Positions 22,761 through 36,773 of a stretch of DNA of 64,000 bases are shown here, in pieces. The notes under the pieces are model-generated. The model ran no database searches, was not told where the DNA came from, and saw nothing but the letters and a program-made list of their open reading frames with translations. Position 1 is the stretch's first letter, and every line of letters begins with the position of its first letter. Made by a program: the position numbers and the translations under genes. Origin of the DNA: Maratus speciosus (lineage: Eukaryota > Arthropoda > Arachnida > Araneae > Salticidae); NCBI GenBank assembly GCA_963932465.1, contig OZ010791.1:319234283-319298282 (forward strand), read 5' to 3'.

Positions 22761-23962
22761 GGAACTTAAAAAAGATGACAATTTGTGGGAAATCCCTCAT
22801 TATCCAGCTAGTTTAAGCAAACAACTGAGATTTAGATTTAGATATCGGCGATTTATTTCTAAATTTTCACGATATTAGACTTCACTTTTTATAAGAGTTG
22901 CTTTATATAGTTGATTATAAAGTTATGAAAATAAATTGCTATCTTTTACGTATTCGCAGTTAATTTTTATTTCCTGCAAATGCATGTATTTAATTAAATA
23001 TTTATAATATTTATATTCTAGTTATAGTATTCGATATTACTGTAAAATGGCAATTTTTCTGAAAGTAGTGAAGTAGTTGGTTGTAAGGCTTGCATAATCC
23101 AAACAAAAAACATCCGGAAAATATTCTTGGATATTTTAAACAAACCTTTATACCATTAATATACGTGCTATTCTTACACAAATAAATACAAAATCCTCCT
23201 GTTGTAAAAAATCCTCCTAGCTATGTTAACTACAATTCATTTCGAATATTTTATTTTACAATTATTTTTACTTATTAAAATAATAATATTTTTAAAATAA
23301 TAACATTTTATTCAATTTATTATTGACTCCCTAGTTGTCCTCGTAATCAACACTTCGCTGAAATTGAGGGACAAAACATTTTAGTTATATTCCTGAAGTT
23401 ACAGAAAAAATGTTGCACATCAAACATAGCAAAAGAGGTGCATTCGTACTATAACTAGTTTTATAAATATTTTTTGCACAGCATATTGTACAAAATGTAT
23501 ATTTTAGTGCACTTTATAAGTGCATATCAATTTTATTCTGTTCGAAAGGCTGTAACATCATTAAAGTGAACTTGAAATATTTTCCCCATTGGCCGTAATG
23601 TAACGGAAAACTGTTGATTGTTCCTGTTATTAAACTATACATTCAATTTTCATAAAATATGAAATGACTCGACAGCAACAATTATATATTTAAAATTTCA
23701 GACCGTTCGGTTGGGTGATTTTGGACCTGCTATGAGTGGTCGGACGGACAAACAGACAGACGGACCGAACGACGACCATACGTGCTACGTATGTATATGA
23801 TTAGGAACACTCCTAAAAATCAATACAGTTAGAGAATATTTATACAAATTTTTAAGCTATTATTTCAAGATTTAGAAATGAAAATTAAAATAGTATAATT
23901 TACTTTGAAATCATGTGTAATACATAGTTTTAGAAGCGGTGCAATGGAATGGTTAAAAAAAA
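22761..23962. other. Non-coding; contains a GACAGACGGAC tract
   Basis: No gene seen. About 23697-23810 holds ttcggttgggtgattttggacc followed by ggacggacaaacagacagac, a tail style common to interspersed repeats with a simple-sequence 3' region. It stands alone here. Confidence 0.5.
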
Positions 23963-26013
23963 AATAAAAAAGAAAAGTGCCCAGCTAAACTGATGGCATT
24001 GAGCTCACAGACTATTCACACTAATTGTATATTATACTCTTATTTTAAAGAATAATGTCACTCAAAAAAATAAGTGAAGGGGAATTAGCCCCCATTTCCC
24101 CCTTTATACTTAACCAGTGAACCTCCAAATCTAATCAGGAAAGCTCCTTATCATAATAAACCGGTATACCAAATTTGGAGCAAATCGAATATTCTTGCAA
24201 AAAAAAAAAAACAAACAAACATTTATCTAAATTAAGGTGGTGGACTAACCCTTTATCCTTAACCAATGAATCGCCAAAACGAATCAGGAAAGCTCCTTAA
24301 CATAATAAACCGGTATACCAACTTCGGAGCAAATCGAATCATTCTGCATGAAAAACCCATTTATCTAAATTAAGAGGGGCGGGCTAACCTCCCTTTTCCC
24401 CCTTTACCCTTAACCAATGAACCCCAAAACTAATCAGGGAAGTTCCTTAACATAATAAACCGGGATACCAAATTCGGAGCAAATCGAATCATTCTGCATG
24501 AAAAACACATTTATCTGAATTAAGGCGGGTGGACTAACTCTGTTTTTCCCCCCTTTATCCTTAACCAATGAACCCCCAAAACTAATCAGGGAAGTTCCTT
24601 AACATAATAAACCGGTATACCAAATTCGGAGCAAATCGGATCATTCGGCAGGAAAAACACACTTATCTGAATTAAGGGGGGTAGACTAACCCCGTTTTTC
24701 CCCTTTTATCCTTAACCAATGAAACCCCAAAACTAATCAGGGAAGTTCCTTAACTTAATAAACCGGTATACCAAATTCGGAGCAAATCGAATCATTCTGC
24801 ATGAAAAACACATTTATCTGAATTAAGGGGGGTGGATTAACCCCGTTTTTTCCCCTTTATCCTTAACCAATGAACTCCCAAAACTAATCAGAGAAGTTCC
24901 TTAAGATAATAAACCGGTATACCAAATTCGGAGCAAATCGAATCATTCTGCATGAAAAACCCATTTATCTGAATTAAGGGGGAGTGGACTAACCCCCCTT
25001 TTCCTCCTTTATCCTTAACCAATGAACCCCCAAAACTAATCAGGGAAGTTCCTTAACATAATAAACCGGTATACCAAATTCGGAGCAAATTGAATGATTC
25101 TGCATGAAAAACCCATTTATCTGAATTAAGGGGGGTGGACTAACCCCGTTTTTCCCCCTTTACCCTTAACCAATGAACCCCAAAACTAATCAGGGAAGTT
25201 CCTTAACATAATAAACCGCTATACCAAATTCGGAGCAAATCGAATCATTCTGCATGAAAAACACATTTATCTGAATTAAGGCGGGTGGACTAACTCTGTT
25301 TTCCCCCCCTTTATCCTTAACCAATGAACCCCCAAAACTAATCAGGGAAGTTCCTTAACATAATAAACCGGTATACCAAATTCGGAGCAAATCGAATCAT
25401 TCTGCATGAAAAACACACTTATCTGAATTAAGGGGGGTGGACTAACCCCGTTTTTCCCCTTTTATCCTTAACCAATGAAACCCCAAAACTAATCAGGGAA
25501 GTTCCTTAACTTAATAAACCGGTATACCAATTCGGAGCAAATCGAATCATTCTGCATGAAAAACACATTTATCTGAATTAAGGGGGGTGGATTAACCCCG
25601 TTTTTTCCCCTTTATCCTTAACCAATGATCTCCCAAAACTAATCAGAGAAGTTCCTTAAGATAATAAAGCTGTATACCAAATTCGGAGCAAATCGAATCA
25701 TTCTGCATGAAAAACCCATTTATCTGAATTAAGGGGGGGGGGTGGCTTAATCCCGTTTTCCCCCTTTATCCTTAACCAATGAACTCCCAAAACTAATCAG
25801 GGAAGCTCCTTAACATAATAAACCGGTATACCAAATTCGGAGCAAATCGAATGATTCTGCATGAAAAACCCATTTATCTGAATTAAGGTGGTGGACTAAC
25901 CCCCCTTTTCCCCCTTTATCCTTAACCAATGAACCCCCAAAACTAATCAGGGAAGTTCCTTAACATAATAAACCGGTATACCAAATTCGGAGCAAATTGA
26001 ATGATTCTTCATG

Positions 26014-28005
26014 AATAAAAAAGAAAAGTGCCCAGCTAAACTGATGGCATTGAGCTCACAGGCTATTCACCCTAATTGTATATTATACACTTATTTTAAA
26101 GAATAATGCCCCTCAAAAAAATAAGTGAAGGGGAATTAGCCCCCGTTTCCCCCTTTATACTTAACCAGTGAACCTCCAAATCTCACCAGGGAAGCCCCTT
26201 ATCATAATAAACCGGTATACCAAATTTGGAGCAAATCGAATAATTCTGCAAAAAAAAAAAAAAAAAAAAAATTATCTAAATTATGGGGGTGGACTAGCCC
26301 CCCTTTATCTCTAACCAATGAATCGCCAAAACGAATCAGGGAAGCTCCTTAACATAATAAACCGGTATACCAAATTTGGAGCAAAGCGAATAATTCTGCA
26401 TGAAAAACCCGTTTATATAATTTAAGGGGGGTGGCCTAGCCCCCCTTCCCCCTTTATCTTTAACCAATAAACCCCCATAAAACACCCAAAACTAATCAAG
26501 GAAGTTCCTTAACATAATAAACCGGTATACCAACTTCGGAGCAAATCGAATCATTCTGCATAAAAAACCCATTTATCTGAATTAAAAGGGGTGACTAGCC
26601 CCCTTTCCCCCCTTTATTCTTAACTAATGAACCCCCAAAACTAATCAGGGAAGTTCCTTAACATAATAAACCGGTATAACAAATTCGGAGCAAATCGAAT
26701 CATTCTGCATAAAAAACCCATTTATCTGAATTAAAAGGGGTGACTAGCCCCCTTTCCCCCCTTTATTCTTAACTAATGAACCCCCAAAACTAATCAGGGA
26801 AGTTCCTTAACATAATAAACCGGTATACAAAATTCGGAGCAAATCGAAAAATTCTGCATGAAAAACCCATTTATCTGAATTAAGGGTGTGGACTAACCAC
26901 CCCTTTCCCCCTTTATCCTTAACCAATGAACCCCCAAAACTAATCAGGGAAGTTCCTTAACATAATAAACCGGTATACCAACTTCGGAGCAAATCAAATC
27001 ATTATGCATGAAAAACCCATTTATCAAAATTAAGAGGGGCGGCCTAACCTCCCTTTTCCCCCTTTATCCTTGACCAATGAACCCCCAAAACTAATCAGGG
27101 AAGTTCCTTATCATAATAAACCGGTATACCAAATTCAGAGCAAATCGAATCATTCTGCATGAAAAACCCATTTATCTGAATTAAGGGGTGGACTAGTCCC
27201 CCCTTTCCCCCCTTTATTCTTAACCAATGAACCCCCAAAACTAATCTGGGTTGTTCCTTAACATAATAAACCGGTATACCAAATTCGGAGCAAATTGAAT
27301 GATTCTTCATGAATAAAAAAGAAAAGTGCCCAGCTAAACTGATGGCATTGAGCTCACAGGCTATTCACACTAATTGTATATTATACACTTATTTTAAAGA
27401 ATAATGCCCCTCAAAAAAATAAGTGAAGGGGAATTAGCCCCCGTTTCCCCCTTTATACTTAACCAGTGAACCTCCAAATCTCACCAGGGAAGCCCCTTAT
27501 CATAATAAACCGGTATACCAAATTTGGAGCAAATCGAATAATTCTGCAAAAAAAAAAAAAAACATTTATCTAAATTAAGGGGGTGGACTAGCCCCCCTTT
27601 ATCTCTAACCAATGAATCGCCAAAACGAATCAGGGAAGCTCCTTAACATAATAAACCGGTATACCAAATTTGGAGCAAAGCGAATAATTCTGCATGAAAA
27701 ACCCGTTTATATAAATTAAGGGGGGTGGCCTAGCCCCCCTTCCCCCTTTATCTTTAACCAATAAACCCCCATAAAACCCCCAAAACTAATCAAGGAAGTT
27801 CCTTAACATAATAAACCGGTATACCAACTTCGGAGCAAATCGAATCATTCTGCATAAAAAACCCATTTATCTGAATTAAAAGGGGTGACTAGCCCCCTTT
27901 CCCCCCTTTATCCTTAACCAATGAACCCCCAAAACTAATCAGGGAAGTTCCTTAACATAATAAACCGGTATACCAAATTCGGAGCAAATTGAATGATTCT
28001 TCATG
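26014..28005. repeat. Higher-order repeat block, first copy (1992 bp)
   Basis: Made of a 1298 bp segment (26014-27311) and a 694 bp segment (27312-28005). Each starts with the header aataaaaaagaaaagtgccc joined to a monomer broken at the same base (gattcttcatga). The 604 bp length difference equals four monomers. The following block repeats it nearly base for base. Confidence 0.85.
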
Positions 28006-29997
28006 AATAAAAAAGAAAAGTGCCCAGCTAAACTGATGGCATTGAGCTCACAGGCTATTCACCCTAATTGTATATTATACACTTATTTTAAAGAATAATG
28101 CCCCTCAAAAAAATAAGTGAAGGGGAATTAGCCCCCGTTTCCCCCTTTATACTTAACCAGTGAACCTCCAAATCTCACCAGGGAAGCCCCTTATCATAAT
28201 AAACCGGTATACCAAATTTGGAGCAAATCGAATAATTCTGCAAAAAAAAAAAAAAAAAAAAAATTATCTAAATTATGGGGGTGGACTAGCCCCCCTTTAT
28301 CTCTAACCAATGAATCGCCAAAACGAATCAGGGAAGCTCCTTAACATAATAAACCGGTATACCAAATTTGGAGCAAAGCGAATAATTCTGCATGAAAAAC
28401 CCGTTTATATAATTTAAGGGGGGTGGCCTAGCCCCCCTTCCCCCTTTATCTTTAACCAATAAACCCCCATAAAACACCCAAAACTAATCAAGGAAGTTCC
28501 TTAACATAATAAACCGGTATACCAACTTCGGAGCAAATCGAATCATTCTGCATAAAAAACCCATTTATCTGAATTAAAAGGGGTGACTAGCCCCCTTTCC
28601 CCCCTTTATTCTTAACTAATGAACCCCCAAAACTAATCAGGGAAGTTCCTTAACATAATAAACCGGTATAACAAATTCGGAGCAAATCGAATCATTCTGC
28701 ATAAAAAACCCATTTATCTGAATTAAAAGGGGTGACTAGCCCCCTTTCCCCCCTTTATTCTTAACTAATGAACCCCCAAAACTAATCAGGGAAGTTCCTT
28801 AACATAATAAACCGGTATACAAAATTCGGAGCAAATCGAAAAATTCTGCATGAAAAACCCATTTATCTGAATTAAGGGTGTGGACTAACCACCCCTTTCC
28901 CCCTTTATCCTTAACCAATGAACCCCCAAAACTAATCAGGGAAGTTCCTTAACATAATAAACCGGTATACCAACTTCGGAGCAAATCAAATCATTATGCA
29001 TGAAAAACCCATTTATCAAAATTAAGAGGGGCGGCCTAACCTCCCTTTTCCCCCTTTATCCTTAACCAATGAACCCCCAAAACTAATCAGGGAAGTTCCT
29101 TATCATAATAAACCGGTATACCAAATTCAGAGCAAATCGAATCATTCTGCATGAAAAACCCATTTATCTGAATTAAGGGGTGGACTAGTCCCCCCTTTCC
29201 CCCCTTTATTCTTAACCAATGAACCCCCAAAACTAATCTGGGTTGTTCCTTAACATAATAAACCGGTATACCAAATTCGGAGCAAATTGAATGATTCTTC
29301 ATGAATAAAAAAGAAAAGTGCCCAGCTAAACTGATGGCATTGAGCTCACAGGCTATTCACACTAATTGTATATTATACACTTATTTTAAAGAATAATGCC
29401 CCTCAAAAAAATAAGTGAAGGGGAATTAGCCCCCGTTTCCCCCTTTATACTTAACCAGTGAACCTCCAAATCTCACCAGGGAAGCCCCTTATCATAATAA
29501 ACCGGTATACCAAATTTGGAGCAAATCGAATAATTCTGCAAAAAAAAAAAAAAAACATTTATCTAAATTAAGGGGGTGGACTAGCCCCCCTTTATCTCTA
29601 ACCAATGAATCGCCAAAACGAATCAGGGAAGCTCCTTAACATAATAAACCGGTATACCAAATTTGGAGCAAAGCGAATAATTCTGCATGAAAAACCCGTT
29701 TATATAAATTAAGGGGGGTGGCCTAGCCCCCCTTCCCCCTTTATCTTTAACCAATAAACCCCCATAAAACCCCCAAAACTAATCAAGGAAGTTCCTTAAC
29801 ATAATAAACCGGTATACCAACTTCGGAGCAAATCGAATCATTCTGCATAAAAAACCCATTTATCTGAATTAAAAGGGGTGACTAGCCCCCTTTCCCCCCT
29901 TTATTCTTAACTAATGAACCCCCAAAACTAATCAGGGAAGTTCCTTAACATAATAAACCGGTATAACAAATTCGGAGCAAATCGAATCATTCTGCAT
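28006..29997. repeat. Higher-order repeat block, second copy (1992 bp)
   Basis: Headers at 28006 and 29304 repeat the 1298 bp spacing of the first block, displaced by exactly 1992 bp. Differences are few: a base near 27069/29061 and poly-A lengths near 26250/28242. From about 29900 the copy follows the longer 1298-type segment rather than the 694-type, so a further long segment runs on beyond this block. Confidence 0.8.
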
Positions 29998-32482
29998 AAA
30001 AAACCCATTTATCTGAATTAAAAGGGGTGACTAGCCCCCTTTCCCCCCTTTATTCTTAACTAATGAACCCCCAAAACTAATCAGGGAAGTTCCTTAACAT
30101 AATAAACCGGTATACCAAATTCGGAGCAAATCGAATCATTCTGCATGAAAAACCCATTTATCTGAATTAAGGGGGTGGACTAACCACCCCTTTCCCCCTT
30201 TATCCTTAACCAATGAACCCCCAAAACTAATCAGGGAAGTTCCTTAACATAATAAACCGGTATACCAACTTCGGAGCAAATCAAATCATTATGCATGAAA
30301 AACCCATTTATCAAAATTAAGAGGGGCGGGCTAACCTCCCTTTTCCCCCTTTATCCTTAACCAATGAACCCCCAAAACTAATCAGGGAAGTTCCTTATCA
30401 TAATAAACCGGTATACCAAATTCAGAGCAAATCGAATCATTCTGCATGAAAAACCCATTTATCTGAATTAAGGGGTGGACTAGTCCCCCCTTTCCCCCCT
30501 TTATTCTTAACCAATGAACTCCCAAAACTAATCAGGGAAGTTCCTTAACATAATAAACCGGCATACCACATTCGGAGCAAATCGAATAATTCTGCATGAA
30601 ATACCCATTTATCTGAATTAAGGGGGTGGACTAACCCCCCTTTACCCCCTTTATACTTAACAAGTGAACCTCCAAATCTAATCAAGGAAGCTCCTTATCG
30701 TAATAAACCGGTATACCAAATTTGGAGCAAATCGAATAATCTTGCAAAAAAAAAACATTATCTAAATTAAAAGGGTGGACTACCCCCCCCCCCCTTTATC
30801 CTTAACCAATGAATCGCCAAAACGAATCAGGGAAGCTCCTTAACATAATAAACCGGTATACCAACTTCGGAGCAAATCGAAACATTCTGCATGAAAAACC
30901 CATTTATCTAAATTAAGAGGGGTGGCCTAGCCCCCCTTCCCCCTTTATCTTTAACCAATAAACCCCCATAAAACCCCCAAAACTAATCAAGGAAGTTCCT
31001 TAACATAATAAACCGGTATACCAACTTCGGAGCAAATCGAATCATTCTGCATAAAAAACCCATTTATCTGAATTAAAAGGGGTGACTAGCCCCCTTTCCC
31101 CCCTTTATTCTTAACTAATGAACCCCCAAAACTAATCAGGGAAGTTCCTTAACATAATAAACCGGTATAACAAATTCGGAGCAAATCGAATCATTCTGCA
31201 TAAAAAACCCATTTATCTGAATTAAAAGGGGTGACTAGCCCCCTTTCCCCCCTTTATTCTTAACTAATGAACCCCCAAAACTAATCAGGGAAGTTCCTTA
31301 ACATAATAAACCGGTATACCAAATTCGGAGCAAATCGAATCATTCTGCATGAAAAACCCATTTATCTGAATTAAGGGGGTGGACTAACCTCCCTTTTCCC
31401 CCTTTACCCTTAACCAATGAAGCACCAAAACTAATCAGGGAAGTGCCTTAACATAATAAACCGGTATACCAAATTCGGAGCAAATCGAATCATTCTGCAT
31501 GAAAAACACATTTATCTCAATTAAGGGGGTGGACTAACCCCGTTTTTCCCCCTTTATCCTTAACCAATGTACTCCCACAACTGATCAGAAAAGTTCCTTA
31601 ACATAATAAACCGGTATACCAAATTCGGAGCAAATCGAATCATTCTGCATGAAAAACACATTTATCTGAATTAAGGAGGTGTGGACTAACCCCGTTTTTC
31701 CCCCTTTATCCTTATCCAATGATCTCTCAAAACTGATCAGGAAGTTCCTTAACATAATAAACCGGTATACCAAATTCGGAGCAAATCGAATCATTCTGCA
31801 TGAAAAACCCATTTATCTGAATTAAGGGGGGGGGGGGGTGGACTAACCCCGTTTTTCCACATTTATCCTTAACCAATGAACTCCCAAAACTAATCAGGGA
31901 GGTTCCTTAACATAATAAACCGGTATACCAAATTCGGAGCAAATCGAATGATTCTGCATGAAAAACCCATTTATCTGAATTAAGGGGGTGGACTAACCCC
32001 CCTTTTCCCCCTTTATCCTTAACCAATGAACCCCAAAATTAATCAGGGATGTTCCTTAACATAATAAACCGGTATACCAAATTCGGAGCAAATCGAATGA
32101 TTCTGCATGAAAAACCCACTTTTCTGAATTAAGGGGGGGGGGGACTAACCCCGTTTTCCCCCTTTATCCTTAACCAATGAACCCCCAAAACTAATCATGG
32201 ATGTTCCTTAACATAATAAACCGGTATACCAAATTCGGAGCAAATCGAATGATTCTGCATGAAAAACCCATTTTTCTGCATTAAGGGTGGTGACTAACCC
32301 CGTTTTTCCCTCTTTATCCTTAACCAATGAACTCCCAAAACTAATCAGGGAAGCGCCTTATCACAATGAGCCTAGGAAAAAATTTTGAAGCAAATCGGAT
32401 GTTTCTATCAAGAGTTATCGCGTTACGTACATACGTACGTACGTACATACATACATACATACATACAGAACGGGCGGGCACA

Positions 32483-32515
32483 TTAGCTCTCAGGCTTTGA
32501 TAGCCTGTGAGCTAA
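32483..32515. repeat. Terminal hairpin of the satellite-bearing element, first
   Basis: TTAGCTCTCAGGCT / AGCCTGTGAGCTAA with loop TTGAT: a 14 bp stem with one mismatch. It follows the ACGTAC/ACATAC microsatellite and gaacgggcgggc. Confidence 0.75.
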
Positions 32516-33063
32516 AAACCCATTTATCTGAATTAAGGGGGTGGACTAACCCCGTTTTTCCCCCTTTACCCTTAACCAATGAACCCCCAAAACTAATCAG
32601 GGAAGTTCCTTAACATAATAAACCGCTATACCAAATTCGGAGCAAATCGAATCATTCTGCATGAAAGACACATTTATCTGAATTAAGGGGGGTGGACTAA
32701 CCCCGTTTTTCCCCTTTTATCCTTAACCAATGAACTCCCAAAACTAATCAGGGAAGTTCCTTAACATAATAAACCGGTATACCAAATTCGGAGCAAATCG
32801 AATCATTCTGCATGAAAAACCCATTTAACTGAATTAAGGGGGTAGTGTGTGGACTAACCCCGTTTTCCCCCCCTTTATCCTTAACCAATGAACTCCGAAA
32901 AGTAATCAGGGAAGCGCCTTATCACAGTGAACCTAGGAAAAAATTTTGAAGCAAATCTGATGTTTCTATCAAGAGTTATCTCGTTACGTACATACGTACG
33001 TACGTACATACATACATACATACATACATACATACATACATACATACAGAACGGGCGGGCACA

Positions 33064-33096
33064 TTTGCTCTCAGGCTTTGATAGCCTGTGAGCTAA
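33064..33096. repeat. Terminal hairpin of the satellite-bearing element, second
   Basis: Same hairpin as at 32483-32515, preceded by a longer ACAT run. The last array segment (32516-33096) therefore looks like a second, short copy joined behind the first. Confidence 0.75.
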
Positions 33097-36000
33097 GAAG
33101 GGAGTAATTAAATGTCAGTGGTTGTAATTACAGAACAAGTGTTAATAATATTCGTCAAAAAAACAATGTATATTTCAATACCTATTTCATGTTATATTAT
33201 ATTTCTCATTTTTTGAATCATTATGTTTTGAATCATTTTTGAATCATTATCTAGGAAACAACATGAGAAATTATCCTGAAACTCGAGGTGTATAAATAGA
33301 ATAGTAGAGGAGAAGTTCCAAATACCGTCTAGGGTCTAAATACCAGCTACTAGGTGTTCTGAGAACTGATCGCAGCGCAGCCTAGTGGCAATAGGTAAAG
33401 TTTGTAAGTTTAATTGAGAGAAGAAAGTTACGTAAAGTACGTCTTTGAAGCCTGTCTCATTTACAAATAGTGAAAGCCAAAGTGCGGAAGCGACTTAATC
33501 TGGGACATCAAAAGTTTTGCAGATATGTGTTTCTCATTTTTTTAAATATACTGATCGTATATTGACTTGAATTGATGACTAAGTTTTTTCTAGCTATATG
33601 TAGCTCTCAATTGCCGCGCGCACATTATTGATATTTTATTATATGAAGGAGTAATATCGGTTTTAACTTAAGGGGTCTCAGGACTCTTAAAATTGGAAAA
33701 TATGAAAAAAGGACCATTTTCAACATTTAATATCTTAAAATGTATTTGATATTAAGACACAATTTTAAATGGGAATGAAAGATACAAGTATGTTCTTTCA
33801 TTTCAAATATTTGAAAAGTCGCAACATGCGGAATTAGCATTTACAGGGGGCTCAAAACTGTCAGACATTTGACGAGCAGAAAATTGGCATAACAGCTTAT
33901 GCGCACGATTACAAAATAAATTTTGCAACCAGAATGAAAATTTTGGTGCCTACTTATACCTCAGATTATAATAATTACACTGAAAATAAATAAATTTGTA
34001 TTTAAAGCATTTTTATATTTTTAATACAAAATTGTATTTAGCTAATGCAAAATTTGGAAAATTTCAACAATATAAACCCCTAGAAAATATTTTATTAGGT
34101 AGCTTTCATTACAAAAAGCTACCTATTGCAGCCGTTCGGAGGAAAGAGATTTCAAAAAATTTTGGTATATTTTCATCGACCATGACCCCCAGACCCCGAA
34201 ACCACCCTCCATTCAAAAAAGTCCTTCCGGCCAGTGCCGGGAGGAAGAGGTAGCTTTCATAATCCTTATTTAAAAAAAGCCAACTTATATCATGCAAACA
34301 CACGAAGCTCAATTTAGTGAAACCGAATATAGGAGATTCAATACTAATTTTTATCAATATAATGAATGAGAATTTCGCGAAATTAGTCAGCTTTATCCGA
34401 GCTGCTTTTCTTTAAAGTAACTTATATTTGGCTGCCAAATTCGGCAATTTCTTAAAGTGCCTGTCATTTTAAGACAACATGGTGGATGAGGCTAAGCAGT
34501 GAACTTGGTCGAGATCTTAGTAATTGCTGTGCACATGCTCACTCACATCGGAAACGGTTAATATATAGGAGTGCTGTCGCATGCAAAAAATCAGATTTTT
34601 CAAAATGTCACCCACAATAGAAATTGAAACTGCTATATCTGAGCCATTTTTTAAGGTAAAGACAAACAAAAAATGCTCCTGAATCCTTATGTCAAGATCA
34701 AATATCCTTTTTCAATTTCTAATTTTTTTGCACCCCACTTTAAATATATATATATATTTTTAATTTAATGGCCGCCATTTTGAAACAAGATGGATGATGA
34801 ATCTGCCCAGCGAACTTGGTCGAGGTGTTGATGTATACTATCCACATGCCTTCTTACATCGAAATAGGCGAATACGTGTGTTATCGCGTGACAAATACAA
34901 GATCGTTTCAAAATGTTAGCCATGCTAGAAATTCAAAGTGCTATAAATCAACCATTTTTTAAGATATGAACAAAAGAACAAATTTTCAGAAACAAAAACT
35001 GCTCCGGAATCTTTGTATCAAGGCCAAACACATAAAAAAAATCTTTTTCATTTTCCAATTTTTTAATACCTCATTTTGAATTTTAAATTTAATTTTTTTA
35101 AATGGCAACCCTTTTGAAACAAGATGGCGAATGAAGCTGGCCAACGAACTCGGTCGAGACATTGGTATGTACTATGTACAGACCAAGTTACATCCAAATA
35201 GGTTCATAAATACGCCTGTTATCGCGTGACAAAAATCAGGTCGTTTTAAAATGTCAGCCACAAGAGAAATTCAAAATGCTATTACTCAGCCATTTTTTTT
35301 TAGACATAGACGAAAGAAAAACTGTTCCGGAATCTTTGTATTAAGGTCAAACACATACAAAAAAAAATCTTTTTCATTTTCCAATTTTTTGGTATCTCAT
35401 TTAATTTTTTTTATTTTTTAATTTTTTTAAATGGCCGCCATTTTGAAACAAGATGGCGGATGAAGCTGGCTAACGAACTCGGTCAAGATATTTGTATGTA
35501 CTATGTACACACCAAGGTACATCCAAGTCGGTTCATAAATACGCCTGTTATTACGTGAGAAATATGAGGACGTTTCAAAATGTCAGCCACGCTAGAAATT
35601 CAAAATGCTATAACTCAGCCATTTCTTAAGATATAGACGAAACAAAAACTGCTCCCGAATCTTTTTATCAAGGTCAAACACATAAGAAGAAAATATTTTT
35701 TCAATTTTCAATTTTTGGTACCACATTTGAAATTTAAATTTTTCTTAAAAATTTAAATGGCCGCCATTATTAAACAAGATGGCGGGTGAAGCTGGCCAAC
35801 GAACCCGGTCGAGACATTGGTATCTACTATGAATAAACGAAGTTACATCCAAATCGGTTCATAAATACGCCTTTTATCGCGTGACAAAATTCAGGACGTT
35901 TCAAAATCCACCGCTAGAAACTCCACGCTAGAAATTCAAAATGCTATAACTCAGCCATTTTTTAAGATATAGACGAAACAAAAACTGCTCCGAAATCTTT

Positions 36001-36556
36001 GTATAAAGGTCAAATACATAAGAAAAAAATATTTTACCATTTTCAGTTTTTTGGTACCACATTTCAAATTTTAAATTTTTAAAAAAAATTTAAATGGCCG
36101 CCATTTTGAAACAAAATGGCGGATGAAGCTGGCCAACGAACTCGGTCGAGAGATTGGTATGTACTATGTACACACCAACTTACATCCAAATCGGTTCATA
36201 AATACGCCTTTTATCGCGTGACAAAATTCAGGACGTTTCAAAATGTCAGCCACGCTAGAAATTCAAAATGCTATAACTCAGCCATTTTTTAAGATATAGA
36301 CGAAACAAAAACTGCTCCGGAATCTTTGTATAAAGGTCAAATACATAAGAAAGAAATATTTTTCCATTTTTAATTTTTTGGTACCACATTTCAAGTTTTA
36401 AATTTTTTTTAAAATTTTAAATGGCCGCCATTTTTAAACAAAACGGCGGATGAAGCTGGCCAACGAACTCGGTCGAGACATTGGTATGTACTATGTACAC
36501 ACCGAATTACATCGAAATCGGTTCATAATTACGGGAGTTACAGTGTGACATAGGTC

Positions 36557-36559
<3 letters not shown>

Positions 36560-36604
<45 letters not shown>
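36560..36604. repeat. (AT)n microsatellite, left of the palindrome centre
   Basis: About 44 bp of alternating AT. A matching run at about 36735-36771 lies on the other side of the hairpin module. Confidence 0.9.
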
Positions 36605-36606
<2 letters not shown>

Positions 36607-36733
36607 ATTTTGAACGGAGGGTGGTTTCGGGGTCTGGGTGTCATGATCGATGAAAATATACCAAAATTTTTTGAAATCGCTTTCCTCCGAACGGCTGCAA
36701 TAGGTAGCTTTTTTGTAAAGAAAGCTACCTAAT

Positions 36734-36734
<1 letters not shown>
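36605..36734 (+). mobile_element. Helitron-like 3' terminal module with hairpin
   Basis: Reads ggagggtggtttcggggtct ... ctccgaacggctgcaatagg and ends in the hairpin AGGTAGCTTT-TTTGTAAAG-AAAGCTACCT, then AATT. The same module occurs inverted at 34093-34251, and a cousin at 46090-46216 keeps the order G-rich box, cgactgcaatagg, hairpin. The arm sequence GGTAGCTTTC also occurs at the 5' end of the unit (34252 and, inverted, 38770). Confidence 0.6.

Positions 36735-36773
<39 letters not shown>

Larger units (their letters stand above)
23963..33096. repeat. ~9 kb satellite array of ~150-bp monomers ending in a hairpin
   Basis: About 60 monomers (estimated from array length and the ~150 bp spacing of ttaaccaatga) share aaaactaatcagggaagtt, cataataaaccggtatacc, ttcggagcaaatcgaatcat and a G/C-run segment (gggggtggactaacccc) of variable length. 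The array opens with a non-monomer header containing TTGAGCTCACAGGCTATTCA. It closes with an ACGT/ACAT microsatellite, gaacgggcgggcacatt and a hairpin (33064-33096); an earlier end of the same kind is at 32483-32515. The inverted match between header and hairpin arm suggests a Helitron-like non-autonomous element whose internal repeat has expanded. Frames of 71-75 residues in it are repeat sequence, not genes. Confidence 0.88.

Noticed and set aside
23697..23810. CRISPR-like or coding reading of the GACAGACGGAC tract
   Set aside because: It is simple-sequence repeat typical of repeat-element tails, without regular spacers or a frame.
27095..29302. Two identical 71-residue minus-strand frames (27095-27310 and 29087-29302)
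   Set aside because: They are identical because the 1992-bp satellite block is duplicated. The peptide is monomer read-through with no domain.
23963..33096. CRISPR array
   Set aside because: Monomers of ~150 bp are similar over their whole length, with no unique spacers, and the context is eukaryotic.
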